Shown here one piece after another: positions 24,539 to 33,092 of a DNA stretch of 64,000 bases (the stretch's first letter is position 1; every line of letters starts with the position of its first letter). This DNA is from Nocardioides ungokensis (GTDB taxonomy: Bacteria > Actinomycetota > Actinomycetes > Propionibacteriales > Nocardioidaceae), in contig NZ_CP059164.1 of NCBI RefSeq assembly GCF_013466985.1, positions 4,163,001 to 4,227,000 on the forward strand, given 5' to 3'. The notes under the pieces are model-generated. The model was given only the letters and a program-made list of their open reading frames with translations, did not search any database and was not told where the DNA came from. The translations under genes were made by a program, and so were the position numbers.

Positions 24539-24628
24539 AGGTGTTTTGCTGCCTCACTGGTGAAGCGCTGGAACTCTAACCCATGGGTGCTGCTGACTCC
24601 CAATCGGCAGGTGCCGCACCCTCCAGAG

Positions 24629-24701
24629 CACCCCCAACGGGATTCGAACCCGTGCTACCGCCGTGAAAGGGCGACGTCCTAGGCCGCTAGACGATGGGGG
24701 C
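24629..24701 (-). tRNA. tRNA-Glu (anticodon TTC)
   Basis: A 73-base cloverleaf: acceptor GCCCCCA with TGGGGGT (one G-U), D-arm GTCTAGCGGCCTAGGAC, anticodon loop CTTTCAC gives TTC, T-arm ACGGG-TTCGAAT-CCCGT. Discriminator G. Confidence 0.97.
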
Positions 24702-24805
24702 CGGACTGCCCCGACAGCATAGGGGCGCGCCGCGACGCCCGCCAAAATGCGTCCCCGCCCCGTTTTCGTGGCCGGCCGGGCTCTCGGGTATGGTTTCCGT
24801 CGCTT

Positions 24806-24879
24806 GGGCAGGTAGCTCAGTTGGTACGAGCGTCCGCCTGAAAAGTGGAAGGTCGGCGGTTCGACCCCGCCCCTGCCCA
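24806..24879 (+). tRNA. tRNA-Phe (anticodon GAA)
   Basis: A 74-base cloverleaf: acceptor GGGCAGG with CCTGCCC, anticodon loop CTGAAAA gives GAA, T-arm GGCGG-TTCGACC-CCGCC, discriminator A. It is on the opposite strand from the Asp and Glu genes. Confidence 0.96.
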
Positions 24880-24907
24880 CAAGCACCGCGGGTCACAGAC
24901 CTGCGAG

Positions 24908-24938
24908 AAGGCCCCCGCCGGGTTCCGGCGGGGGCCTT
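24908..24938 (+). terminator. Terminator after tRNA-Phe
   Basis: AAGGCCCCCGCC and GGCGGGGGCCTT form a 12-base perfect stem (extendable inward to 14) 29 bases after the tRNA. A poly-T run is absent, as is common at high GC; it could terminate both directions. Confidence 0.7.
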
Positions 24939-24963
24939 CTGCATGCCCGGGGGGGCCGACGGC

Positions 24964-25128
24964 TCAGGTGCCGGCCACGTGCCAGAGGTCGGCGCACCCG
25001 CACGCGTCGCGCATCGTGTCGGCCGCCGTCAGCGGCTCGGGACAGTAGGGCCTCAGCCCCCACAGCCGGTCGACGAGCGACCGCCGTTCCGCCTTGGCGG
25101 CGTGTCCACACACGGGGCAGCGGTCCAC
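24964..25128 (-). CDS. Small Cys-rich hypothetical protein (possible zinc ribbon)
   Basis: A 54-residue frame with GTG 25128 has a CPVCGH motif near the N-terminus and further cysteines in PYCPEPL and DACGCADLWHVAG. This spacing could bind zinc. The start is uncertain because the frame stays open upstream. It lies between the tRNA-Phe terminator and a TetR gene. Not recognised as a named family. Confidence 0.4.
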   Translation of the reverse strand: MDRCPVCGHAAKAERRSLVDRLWGLRPYCPEPLTAADTMRDACGCADLWHVAGT

Positions 25129-25165
25129 GACGACGAGGGTAGTTCGCAGACGGCCGCCCCGGGCC

Positions 25166-25765
25166 TCACCGCGCCTCGACCGCCAGGTCGCGCGGCCACC
25201 AGTCGGGCACCAGGCGCACGTACATCCGCATGAAGTCCTCGACTCCCAGCTCCGGCCGCTCGAGCCACCCCTCGATCGCCCCGACGGTGCCGTCGGCGAG
25301 GAAGCGCCCGGCGATGTCGGCGACCACGTCGTCGTCCACACCGGGCACCGGCACTCGCACCTCGACGCGGGCGAGCTCGCGCAGCCGCCGGCTGCTCTCC
25401 CGGAAGTGACCGCTCAGCATGGGGTGGAGGCTGGCCTCGCCACTGCCCGCGCCCAGGCCGCGACGGTAGACGGCGGCGTGCCGCTCGACGTGGCGCAGCA
25501 CGCCCTCGGTGATCTCGGTGACCGCCCGGGCCACGTCCTGGTCGCTGCGCTCCAGCAGCTGGTCGCGCAGCTCGTCGAGCTCGACCAGCAGCGCCTGCTG
25601 CAGCAGGTCCGCGGGCGAGGCCGCGTGCTCGTACAGCGTCGAGCGGTGCACGCCGGCCGCGGCGGCTACCTCGGTGACGCTCAGCTCGGCCACCGGGCGC
25701 TCGGCGGCGAGCCGGAGGACGGCCGCGTGCAGCCGGTCGCGGGTACGGCGCTGGCGCGGATCCAT
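25166..25765 (-). CDS. TetR/AcrR-family transcriptional regulator
   Basis: A 199-residue regulator. Residues 8-55 form the TetR helix-turn-helix (TRDRLHAAVLRLAAERPVAE; VTEVAAAAGVHRSTLYEHAA), followed by an all-helical ligand domain. ATG 25765 has GGAGGTG just upstream, so longer frames further upstream are not used. It is divergent from a short-chain dehydrogenase gene; two related dyads (25791-25805 and 25817-25832) lie between them and are the likely operators. Confidence 0.9.
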   Translation of the reverse strand: MDPRQRRTRDRLHAAVLRLAAERPVAELSVTEVAAAAGVHRSTLYEHAASPADLLQQALLVELDELRDQLLERSDQDVARAVTEITEGVLRHVERHAAVYRRGLGAGSGEASLHPMLSGHFRESSRRLRELARVEVRVPVPGVDDDVVADIAGRFLADGTVGAIEGWLERPELGVEDFMRMYVRLVPDWWPRDLAVEAR

Positions 25766-25790
25766 GGTCACCTCCGGTCGGGGAATGTTC

Positions 25791-25805
25791 TCCGACAACT
25801 GTAGG
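25791..25805. promoter_or_regulatory. Degenerate TetR operator copy
   Basis: TCCGACAACTGTAGG matches 13 of the first 15 bases of the dyad at 25817 and is 26 bases upstream of the TetR ATG. Probably a weaker binding site used for autoregulation. Confidence 0.5.
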
Positions 25806-25816
25806 TTATATCGGTA

Positions 25817-25832
25817 TCCGACACCTGTCGGA
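25817..25832. promoter_or_regulatory. TetR operator (perfect dyad)
   Basis: TCCGACACCTGTCGGA has seven-base perfect arms around CC. It lies between the divergent regulator and short-chain dehydrogenase genes, 44 bases before the SDR start; a repressor bound here would block its promoter. Confidence 0.65.
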
Positions 25833-25875
25833 GAGAAGTCGGCGCCGACCACGACGCCGGGACAGGAGGAGAACC

Positions 25876-26631
25876 ATGGCCACCTACGACGTGACGGACC
25901 GCTCGGCGATCGTGACCGGAGCGGGCTCAGGCATCGGACGGGCGATCGCCGCCCTGCTCGCCGAGAACGGCGCGGCCGTCCTGGTCGCAGACCTCGACCG
26001 CGGCGCCGCCGAGGTCGTCACCAAGGAGATCGTCGCGGCCGGGGGCACGGCCGAGGCCTTCGTGGGCGACGTCGCCGACCCCGAGGTCGCGGTCGCCGCG
26101 GTGGCCGCCGCTGAGGCGCTCGCCCCGCTGCGCATCGCCGTCAACAACGCCGGCATCGGCGGTGCCGCCGCACCGGTCGGCGAGTACCCGATCGACAGCT
26201 GGCGCAAGGTCATCGACGTCAACCTCAACGCCGTCTTCTACGGCATGCGGGCGCAGATCCCCGCGATCGCCGGCAACGGCGGCGGCGCGATCGTCAACAT
26301 GGCCTCGGTGCTCGGCTCGGTGGGCATCGCCGGCTCCTCGGCGTACGTCACCTCCAAGCACGGCCTGCTCGGCCTCACCAAGAACGCCGCCCTCGAGCAC
26401 GCGGCGCAGCAGGTGCGCGTCACCGCGGTCGGCCCCGGCTTCATCTCCACGCCGCTTCTCGAGGCCAACCTCGACGCCGCGACGCAGCAGGCCCTGGCCG
26501 ACAAGCACGCCGCCGGCCGCCTCGGCACCCCGGAGGAGGTCGCCGCGCTGGTCGCGTTCCTCGCCTCCGACGCCGCGAGCTTCATCACCGGCAGCTACCA
26601 CCTCGTCGACGGCGGCTACGCCGCCCAGTGA
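25876..26631 (+). CDS. Short-chain dehydrogenase/reductase (SDR), NAD(P)-dependent
   Basis: A 251-residue classical SDR. The nucleotide motif VTGAGSGIGRAIAALL is at residues 14-29, NNAGIGG near 90, the catalytic Ser in NMASVLGSVGIAGS and the YxxxK pair in SAYVTSKHG near 155. The acidic Asp at the end of strand 2 (VADLDRGA) suggests NAD rather than NADP. Substrate unknown, probably a hydroxy or keto compound. ATG 25876 has AGGAGGAGAACC upstream. Probably repressed by the divergent TetR protein. Confidence 0.92.
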   Translation: MATYDVTDRSAIVTGAGSGIGRAIAALLAENGAAVLVADLDRGAAEVVTKEIVAAGGTAEAFVGDVADPEVAVAAVAAAEALAPLRIAVNNAGIGGAAAPVGEYPIDSWRKVIDVNLNAVFYGMRAQIPAIAGNGGGAIVNMASVLGSVGIAGSSAYVTSKHGLLGLTKNAALEHAAQQVRVTAVGPGFISTPLLEANLDAATQQALADKHAAGRLGTPEEVAALVAFLASDAASFITGSYHLVDGGYAAQ

Positions 26632-26648
26632 CCTGCCGGGTCCTCGGC

Positions 26649-26692
26649 TCGTGTGCTTGGGAACGCGCCCTGGTGCGTCCTCAGGCACACGA
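26649..26692. terminator. Imperfect hairpin between convergent genes
   Basis: TCGTGTGC and GCACACGA form the outer stem of an imperfect 44-base hairpin between the SDR stop and the convergent hypothetical gene. It may be a bidirectional terminator; the poly-T run is missing. Confidence 0.45.
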
Positions 26693-26706
26693 CCCGGACG
26701 GACCGG

Positions 26707-27126
26707 TCAGGCGGTGCGTTCCTGCGGTACGTCGAGCCGCGGGACGCCACCGAGCCCGAGGCGGTAGCGGACGTGATCGGCGTACCGCTCGAGGGTCTGC
26801 CAGAGCGTGCGGTGCGCGGTCCACGGCAGCGGCTCCGCGCCGTCGTACCAGCTCTCGCCGAAGGCGATCCAGACCGGCGTCCAGTCCGCTGCCTCGTCCC
26901 ATTCGCCCCGTCGCGCCTGGACCATCCGCCGGCGGATCTGGAAGGCGCGCCGCGGACCGTCGGCACAGATCGGCGCGGTCGCGACCGGCCACAGCCGCAG
27001 GTCCAGCGCCATCAGGTGCATCTCCAGGTCGCGCAGCACCACCGGGTCGACCAGGACGGTCGCGACGTTCTCGTGAGGTGCTCGCTCCACGCCGAAACGC
27101 TCGCCGCCGGACCCCACCCGAGTCAA
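26707..27126 (-). CDS. Conserved hypothetical protein (139 residues or shorter)
   Basis: A frame of up to 139 residues with no recognised domain. It contains VDPVVLRDLEMHLMALDLRL, a hydrophobic helical section, and aromatic-rich GESWYDGAEPLPWTAHRTLW near the end. Start is uncertain: TTG 27126 or GTG 27117, or a later GTG. No ribosome site stands out. It converges with the SDR gene; the DUF6325 gene starts divergently about 100 bases away. Confidence 0.5.
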   Translation of the reverse strand: MTRVGSGGERFGVERAPHENVATVLVDPVVLRDLEMHLMALDLRLWPVATAPICADGPRRAFQIRRRMVQARRGEWDEAADWTPVWIAFGESWYDGAEPLPWTAHRTLWQTLERYADHVRYRLGLGGVPRLDVPQERTA

Positions 27127-27233
27127 GGGCCGCCCATCTCACCCTGCCCGGATGAGGCGGTCGCCCGGGCGCGGGATCAGGGTGGAGGAGCCCCCAACCC
27201 CGACGAACCGACCGAGAAGGCGGAGGCCTTGGC

Positions 27234-27698
27234 ATGACCGACACGATCAACGAGCTCAAAGATCTCGACACGCTCGGACCGGTGGACTGGGTCGTGGTCG
27301 AGTTCCCCGGCCCCGACTACGGGAGGGGCATGGTGGCGCCCCACCTCCAGGACCTGGTCGACCGTGGCCTCGTGCGCGTCCTGGACATGGTGTTCCTCAG
27401 GAAGGACGCGGACGGCACGCTGGAGGCCGCCGAGATCTCCGACCTCGACACGAGCGAGCTCGGCGCGATCCGCCACGCCGAGGCCGACCTCGCGATGGTG
27501 CTCTCCGAGCAGGACGTCCTGGACCTGGCCGAGACCATCGAGCCCGGGAACTCCGCCGCCGTCCTGGTGTGGGAGAACCTCTGGGCCGCGCCCTTCGGGT
27601 CGGCCGTGCGCCACGCCGGGGGCCAGCTCGTCGCATCGGGACGCATCCCGGCCCAGGCAGTGCTGGCCGCAGCCGCGGCCGACGAGGAAGGAATCTGA
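27234..27698 (+). CDS. DUF6325-family protein
   Basis: A 154-residue protein with a N-terminal strand-helix unit (VDWVVVEFPGPDYGRGMVAP) and a second similar half (SAAVLVWENLWAAPFGSAVR), typical of DUF6325/DUF1269-like small actinobacterial proteins. The repeated strand pattern suggests a ferredoxin-like or USP-like fold. No function is known; it may be membrane- or stress-related by association with the next small gene. ATG 27234 follows a GAGGCC-rich region. The next gene starts two bases after the stop. Confidence 0.82.
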   Translation: MTDTINELKDLDTLGPVDWVVVEFPGPDYGRGMVAPHLQDLVDRGLVRVLDMVFLRKDADGTLEAAEISDLDTSELGAIRHAEADLAMVLSEQDVLDLAETIEPGNSAAVLVWENLWAAPFGSAVRHAGGQLVASGRIPAQAVLAAAAADEEGI

Positions 27699-27699
27699 C

Positions 27700-27855
27700 A
27701 TGCCTCTCGCAGCCCGACGCAGGCGCCGGACCGCCGCCGCCGTAGGTGGCGCCGTCGTGGTGGCCCACGGAGTGAACCGCCGGCACGACCGGCGCGAGGA
27801 CCGGCGCGACGACCGGGGAGACCGGCGCGAGGACCGGCGGGACCGACGCCGCTGA
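27700..27855 (+). CDS. Small Arg/Asp-repeat protein (51 residues)
   Basis: Starts at ATG 27700 right after the DUF6325 stop, in an operon with it. One hydrophobic segment (AAAVGGAVVVAHGV) follows RRRRR, and the last 24 residues alternate Arg and Asp/Glu (RREDRRDDRGDRREDRRDRR). Similar small proteins often follow DUF6325 genes in actinobacteria as I recall; function unknown. Could be a membrane peptide with a charged cytoplasmic tail. Confidence 0.6.
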   Translation: MPLAARRRRRTAAAVGGAVVVAHGVNRRHDRREDRRDDRGDRREDRRDRRR

Positions 27856-27860
27856 CCGGC

Positions 27861-29078
27861 CTACACGTCCGCCTCCGCCTCGCCGTCGTCGGTGTCGGTG
27901 TGCGGCAGCGGGATCGCGCCCGTGCCCAACCGGCGGGCGCGCTCGTCGGCGGCCGGGTCGCCGTGGAAGAGACCTCCCTCGGAACGGTCGTCGACCGGCT
28001 CGAACGTCGCAGGGACCGGGTGCTCCACGATCTCGACCCGCTGGCGCGGCATCCCCGCGTCCTCGTTGTCCCGGACCCACGCGACCATGTGCTCACGGAC
28101 GTGGCAGCGCAGGTCGAAGAGGGTCGGGGCGTCCTTGGCGGTCACCACCACCCGGACCCGGACCCAGCCGCCGATCGCGTCGATCACCTGGAGCACCTTG
28201 ACCCGCCCGTCCCACAGGTCGGTGTGCTCCAGCGCGAGGTCGAGCTGGCGGCGCATCTCGCCGGTGTCGACGTGCCAGTCGAGGTCGAGCTCGACCGAGC
28301 CGAGCAGCTCGGAGCTCTTGCGGGTCCAGTTCTGGAACGGCGTCGTCGTGAAGTACGTCGAGGGCAGCACCAGGCGCCGGTCGTCCCACAGCCGGACGAC
28401 CACGTAGCTCAACGTGATCTCCTCGATCCGCCCCCACTCCTGCTCGACGATGACGGCGTCGTCGAGCCTGATGGCGTCGTTGAACGCCAGCTGGATCCCG
28501 GCGAAGAGGTTGGCGAGCACCGACTGGGCGGCGATGCCGGCCACCACCCCGATCACGCCGGCGGAGGCGAGCAGGCTGGCCCCGACCACCCGCACCTCCG
28601 AGAAGCTGAACAGCACCGCGCCCAGGGTGAGCACGACGCCCGCGCTGACGGTGAGGCGGCGGATGATCAGGGTCTGGGTCCGCATCCGCCTCGCGACGCG
28701 GTTGTCGGGGGCGTCGGTGGGGTAGCGGCGCAGGCCGGCGTCCTCCACGAACAGGGCGCAGGTGGTGAGGAACCAGCCGACCGCGACGATCAGCAGGACG
28801 CGGGCGGCCACCGCGGCCCCGCCCATCCAGGCGCTGTCGTCCCCGTGCCGGCGCAGGACGGCCAGCGCCGGGTTCAGCGCCAGCAGCACGACCACGACCC
28901 GGAACGGCACCCGGGCGGCCCGGACCAGCAGGCGCAGGGACGGCCACCGCCGCGCGGCGAGCAGCACCACGACCCGGACCACCAGGATCACGACGAGGGC
29001 CCCGAGCAGCGCGGTCGCGACCCCGATCGACAACCGGGTCCAGTTGACGGCCAGGGCCGGCGCGAGATCGCCCGTCAT
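27861..29078 (-). CDS. MscS-family mechanosensitive channel
   Basis: A 405-residue protein with about five N-terminal membrane helices (starting VNWTRLSIGVATALLGALVVI) and the MscS core: the pore-lining helix near GASLLASAGVIGVVAGIAAQ and the beta-domain FNDAIRLDDAVIVEQEWGRI, then LPSTYFTTTPFQNW. MscS channels release solutes under hypo-osmotic shock and protect the cell envelope. The C-terminal domain ends in an acidic tail (DTDDGEAEAD). It is convergent with the DUF6325 pair and divergent from the large sensor gene. Confidence 0.93.
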   Translation of the reverse strand: MTGDLAPALAVNWTRLSIGVATALLGALVVILVVRVVVLLAARRWPSLRLLVRAARVPFRVVVVLLALNPALAVLRRHGDDSAWMGGAAVAARVLLIVAVGWFLTTCALFVEDAGLRRYPTDAPDNRVARRMRTQTLIIRRLTVSAGVVLTLGAVLFSFSEVRVVGASLLASAGVIGVVAGIAAQSVLANLFAGIQLAFNDAIRLDDAVIVEQEWGRIEEITLSYVVVRLWDDRRLVLPSTYFTTTPFQNWTRKSSELLGSVELDLDWHVDTGEMRRQLDLALEHTDLWDGRVKVLQVIDAIGGWVRVRVVVTAKDAPTLFDLRCHVREHMVAWVRDNEDAGMPRQRVEIVEHPVPATFEPVDDRSEGGLFHGDPAADERARRLGTGAIPLPHTDTDDGEAEADV

Positions 29079-29327
29079 CGCGGCTCCCTTCTCCGGCGGT
29101 CCTGGTGACCCTCGATCCTCCCGCGGTGGGGACGGGGCGTGGACGCTGGTCCGGACATGTCACTCCCACTTCCCCGCCGCATCGAGAATGCCCTGCTCGG
29201 GTCGGGCACAAACGGCCGGGTGCCCCGTGGGCGGGATCCCGCCTCCTGCACCTCCGCCAGGCCGGCCCCTAGACTCGCGACCAACGCGGCACATCGTGCC
29301 GACACGACCCTGAGAGGGCCTCACTTC

Positions 29328-32300
29328 GTGCGCGACACGTTCCTCCGCAACGACGACGTCGGGCGGGACATGCTGTCCGTGGACTGGGCGGCCACGCCGC
29401 TGGGGCCGCTCGAGACGTGGCCGAACAGTCTCCAGGCCGCGGTGCGGATCGTGCTCTCCTCGCGCTTCGCGATGTGGATGGCGTGGGGGCCCGAGCTCAC
29501 CTTCTTCTGCAACGACGCCTACCGGCGCGACACCCTCGGGGCGAAGTACCCCTGGGCGCTGGGCAAGCCCGCCTCGGTGGTCTGGTCGGAGATCTGGGAG
29601 GACATCAGCCCCCGCATCGACGCGGTGATGGGGACGGGCGTCGCGACCTGGGACGAGCAGCTGATGCTCTTCCTCGAGCGCAGCGGCTACACCGAGGAGA
29701 CCTACCACACCTTCTCCTACAGCCCGCTGGCCGACGACCGAGGCACCGTGGCCGGGATGCTCTGCGTCGTCAGCGAGGACACCGAGGAGGTCATCGCGCG
29801 CCGCCGGATGCAGACGCTGCGCGACCTCGGGCTGCGCACCGCCGGCAGCAACACGGTCGCGGACACCGTGGCCTCCGCGTGCGCCGAGCTCGAGCACAGC
29901 GCGCACGACCTGCCGTTCGCCCTGGTCTACCGGTACGACGACGACCGGCGGGTGGCACGGTTGATCGGCTCGACCGGCTTCACCGCCACCCATCCGGCCG
30001 CGCCGTCGGTCGTGGGCGCTGATCACGGGCCGTGGCCGTGGCCCACGGGGAACGCGATCGGTGAGGTCGACCTCCGTGACCGGTTCGGCGACCTGCCCAC
30101 CGGGGCGTGGAGCCAGCCTCCCGGCCACGCCGCCGTGCTGCCGATCAGCCAGGGCACGCAGGACTCGTACGGCTTCCTGGTGGCCGGCCTCAATCCGTTC
30201 CGCCTGCTCGACGCGGGCTACACCGACTTCCTGGGTCTCGTCGCGGGTCACCTGGCCTCCGGCATCACCGACGCGCTCGCCTTCGAGTTCGAGCAGCGCC
30301 GGGCCGAGACCCTGGCCGAGCTCGACCACGCCAAGACCGACTTCTTCACCAACGTCAGCCACGAGTTCCGCACTCCGCTGACCCTGCTGCTCGGCCCGGC
30401 CGAGGACGCGCTCGTGGACGACGAGGCCCCGCTGCCCGACGAGCAACGGCACCGGGTCGAGGTGATCCACCGCAACGCCCAGCGGCTGCTCAAGCTCGTC
30501 AACACGCTCCTGGACTTCTCCCGCCTGGAGTCCGGCCGGGTCGAGGCGTCGTACGAGCCCGTGGAGCTCGCCGGCTACACGCGCGAGCTGGCCAGCATGT
30601 TCGAGAGCGCCGCGCGCCGGCTCGGGCTGACGCTCACGATCGAGTGCGACGAGCTGCCGCACAAGGTGTACGTCGACCGGGACCTGTGGGCCAAGGTCGT
30701 GCTCAACCTGCTCTCCAACGCCCTGAAGTTCACCTTCTCGGGCGGGGTCGACGTCTCCCTGCGCGCCGACGGCGACGACGTCGTCCTGGCCGTCCGCGAC
30801 ACCGGCACCGGGATCCCCCCTGAGGAGCAGGTCCACCTCTTCGAGCGGTTCCGCCGCGTCAGCGGGGCCCGCTCCCGCACCCACGAAGGCTCCGGCATCG
30901 GGCTGGCCCTGGTGGCGGAGATCGCCGCGCTGCACGGGGGCTCGGCGGACGTCGAGAGCGCGCCCGGCTCCGGCAGCACCTTCTGCATCCGGGTCCCCTT
31001 CGGCACCGACCACCTCTCCCCCGAGCGCATCGCCGAGCCTTCCGCGACGGGCGTGGCCCAGCAGGTCGTCGACGGGTTCCTCGCGGAGGCCAACCAGCTG
31101 GCGGCTCCCGAGGAGCAGGACGGGCACGCGGCCCGCACGACACCCGCCGGCGCGCGAGCCCGCGTGCTGGTCGTCGACGACAACGCCGACATCCGCACCT
31201 ACGTCTCCAGCCTGCTCGCCACGGTGTACGACGTCTCCACCGCGGTCGACGGTCGCGACGGGCTCGAGCAGGCGATCACGGACCCGCCGGACCTGGTGCT
31301 CACCGACGTGATGATGCCCCGGCTCGACGGCTTCGGGCTGCTGGCGGCGCTGCGTGAGGACGCCGCCACCGTCGACATCCCCGTGGTGATGCTCTCCGCC
31401 CGCGCGGGCGAGGGCGGGACGCTGGAGGGGCTCGAGGCCGGCGCCGACGACTACCTGGTCAAGCCCTTCGCCGCGCGCGAGCTGATGGCGCGGGTCCGTG
31501 CCAACCTCGAGCTCGACCGAGCTCGGCGCAGCCGGGAGCAGCTGGAGCGCAGCCGGGCCCTGCTCGACCAGGCGCAGCGCCTCGCGCGGCTCGGCAGCTG
31601 GGAGATCGACCTGCGCCGCGACGTCCTGCGGACCTCGGAGGAGTTCCGCCGGATCGTCGGCCACTCGGCCGAGGAGATCGCCGAGTGGGGCTTCACGCGC
31701 CTGGTGCAGGTCGCGGTGCACCCCGACGACCGCGCGAGGGTCACCGAGACGCTCACCGGGGCCGCCCCCGGCGACGACATCCGCTACGAGACGCGGATCG
31801 TCCGTCCCGACGGCGACGTGGTCCTGGTCTACGTGCACGCCGAGGTGGTCGTCTCCGACGAGGACGGGCAGCCGACGCTCATCCGCGGCTCCCTGCAGGA
31901 CATCACGGAGCGACGTGCCGCCGAGGAGCGGCTGGCCCGGGCCGCGGCGGACGCCGAGGCCGCCGCGCGCGAGCACGCCATCGCGGACGCCCTCCAGCGC
32001 AGCCTGCTGCCGCAGCAGTCCTTCGACCTCGAGCACCTCGAGGTCGCCACCTACTACCGCGCCGGCGTCGAGGGCACGCAGGTCGGCGGTGACTGGTACG
32101 ACGTCATCGAGCTCGGCGGGGGCCGCACCGCCCTGGTGGTCGGCGACGTCATGGGCCGGGGCGTGCAGGCGGCCGCGGTCATGGGCCAGCTCCGGGCCGC
32201 GGTCCGGGCCTATGCCCGCCTCGACCTGCCGCCGCCGGACCTGCTGGAGTTCCTCGACGGCATCGTGCGCGACCTCGGGGTCGACCAGATCGTCACCTGC

Positions 32301-33059
32301 CTGTACGCCGTGTTCGACTCCGCCGACCGCACCCTGCGCTTCGCGAACGCCGGGCACCTGCCGCCGATCGTGGTCAGCGCCGCCGGGGTCGCGACCGTCC
32401 TCCCGGCGACCGAGGACCCGCCGCTGGGCGTGGGCCTCTACAACCTGCGCCAGGGCGAGATCACCCTCAACCCCGGCTCGACGGTCCTGCTCTACACCGA
32501 CGGCCTGGTGGAGAGGCGGGGAGAGGATCTCGACGACGGCATCGAGGCACTGCGCGGCCTGTCGGCCCAGCTGACCGGGCAGCTGTCCGAGGCCCCCGAG
32601 ACCCTGGTCCACGGCCGGCTGCCCGACGGGCCCGACGACGACGTCGCCGTGCTGGTGGCGCGGGTCGACCCGGCCCTGGCCACGACCGGGCTGTGGCTCG
32701 CCTTCGAGGCCCGCGAGATCGACATCTCCGCGGCCCGGCACAACGTGGCAAGGCACCTGCGCGAGATCGGGGCCGCGAGCGTCATCGAGGACGCCATCCT
32801 CGTGACCAGCGAGCTGCTGACCAACGCCACCCTGCACGCGATCCCGCCCGTGGAGCTGCGGGTGATGGGCGACGAGACCGAGATCCGCATCGAGGTCCAC
32901 GACTGCGCCAGCTACGAGCCCCGCAAGCAGCGGCCCGATGCCGAGGACGAGCACGGCCGGGGACTGCAGATCGTGGCCGCGCTCGCCGACCGCTGGGGCA
33001 CCCGGCCCACCGACGCCGGCAAGACGGTCTGGTGCGTGCTCTCGAACCCGTCCGTCTAG
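29328..33059 (+). CDS. Hybrid PAS/histidine kinase/REC/PAS/PP2C/HATPase sensor protein
   Basis: A 1243-residue protein that combines a two-component phosphorelay with a partner switch. In order: PAS-like region with NDAYRRDTLGAKY (1-110), GAF-like region (150-310), HisKA with H in FFTNVSHEFRTPLTLLLGP (~345), HATPase (N box NLLSNALKF; DTGTGIPPEEQ; GSGIGLALV, 450-530), REC with VLVVDDN, LTDVMMPRLDG and YLVKPF (~610-710), PAS/PAC (~745-870), SpoIIE-type PP2C phosphatase with VGGDWYDVI and VVGDVMGRG (~885-1110), and an RsbW-like HATPase (~1120-1243). GTG 29328 was chosen for its GAGAGGG site. Likely a soluble master stress sensor. Confidence 0.9.
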   Translation: MRDTFLRNDDVGRDMLSVDWAATPLGPLETWPNSLQAAVRIVLSSRFAMWMAWGPELTFFCNDAYRRDTLGAKYPWALGKPASVVWSEIWEDISPRIDAVMGTGVATWDEQLMLFLERSGYTEETYHTFSYSPLADDRGTVAGMLCVVSEDTEEVIARRRMQTLRDLGLRTAGSNTVADTVASACAELEHSAHDLPFALVYRYDDDRRVARLIGSTGFTATHPAAPSVVGADHGPWPWPTGNAIGEVDLRDRFGDLPTGAWSQPPGHAAVLPISQGTQDSYGFLVAGLNPFRLLDAGYTDFLGLVAGHLASGITDALAFEFEQRRAETLAELDHAKTDFFTNVSHEFRTPLTLLLGPAEDALVDDEAPLPDEQRHRVEVIHRNAQRLLKLVNTLLDFSRLESGRVEASYEPVELAGYTRELASMFESAARRLGLTLTIECDELPHKVYVDRDLWAKVVLNLLSNALKFTFSGGVDVSLRADGDDVVLAVRDTGTGIPPEEQVHLFERFRRVSGARSRTHEGSGIGLALVAEIAALHGGSADVESAPGSGSTFCIRVPFGTDHLSPERIAEPSATGVAQQVVDGFLAEANQLAAPEEQDGHAARTTPAGARARVLVVDDNADIRTYVSSLLATVYDVSTAVDGRDGLEQAITDPPDLVLTDVMMPRLDGFGLLAALREDAATVDIPVVMLSARAGEGGTLEGLEAGADDYLVKPFAARELMARVRANLELDRARRSREQLERSRALLDQAQRLARLGSWEIDLRRDVLRTSEEFRRIVGHSAEEIAEWGFTRLVQVAVHPDDRARVTETLTGAAPGDDIRYETRIVRPDGDVVLVYVHAEVVVSDEDGQPTLIRGSLQDITERRAAEERLARAAADAEAAAREHAIADALQRSLLPQQSFDLEHLEVATYYRAGVEGTQVGGDWYDVIELGGGRTALVVGDVMGRGVQAAAVMGQLRAAVRAYARLDLPPPDLLEFLDGIVRDLGVDQIVTCLYAVFDSADRTLRFANAGHLPPIVVSAAGVATVLPATEDPPLGVGLYNLRQGEITLNPGSTVLLYTDGLVERRGEDLDDGIEALRGLSAQLTGQLSEAPETLVHGRLPDGPDDDVAVLVARVDPALATTGLWLAFEAREIDISAARHNVARHLREIGAASVIEDAILVTSELLTNATLHAIPPVELRVMGDETEIRIEVHDCASYEPRKQRPDAEDEHGRGLQIVAALADRWGTRPTDAGKTVWCVLSNPSV

Positions 33060-33092
33060 CTGTGATGTCCGGGGAGGCGGTCCGGGTCCGGG

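Noticed and set aside
24465..24879. The tRNA cluster as an integration site for a mobile element
   Set aside because: No integrase, direct repeat of a tRNA end or phage-like gene is visible on either side.
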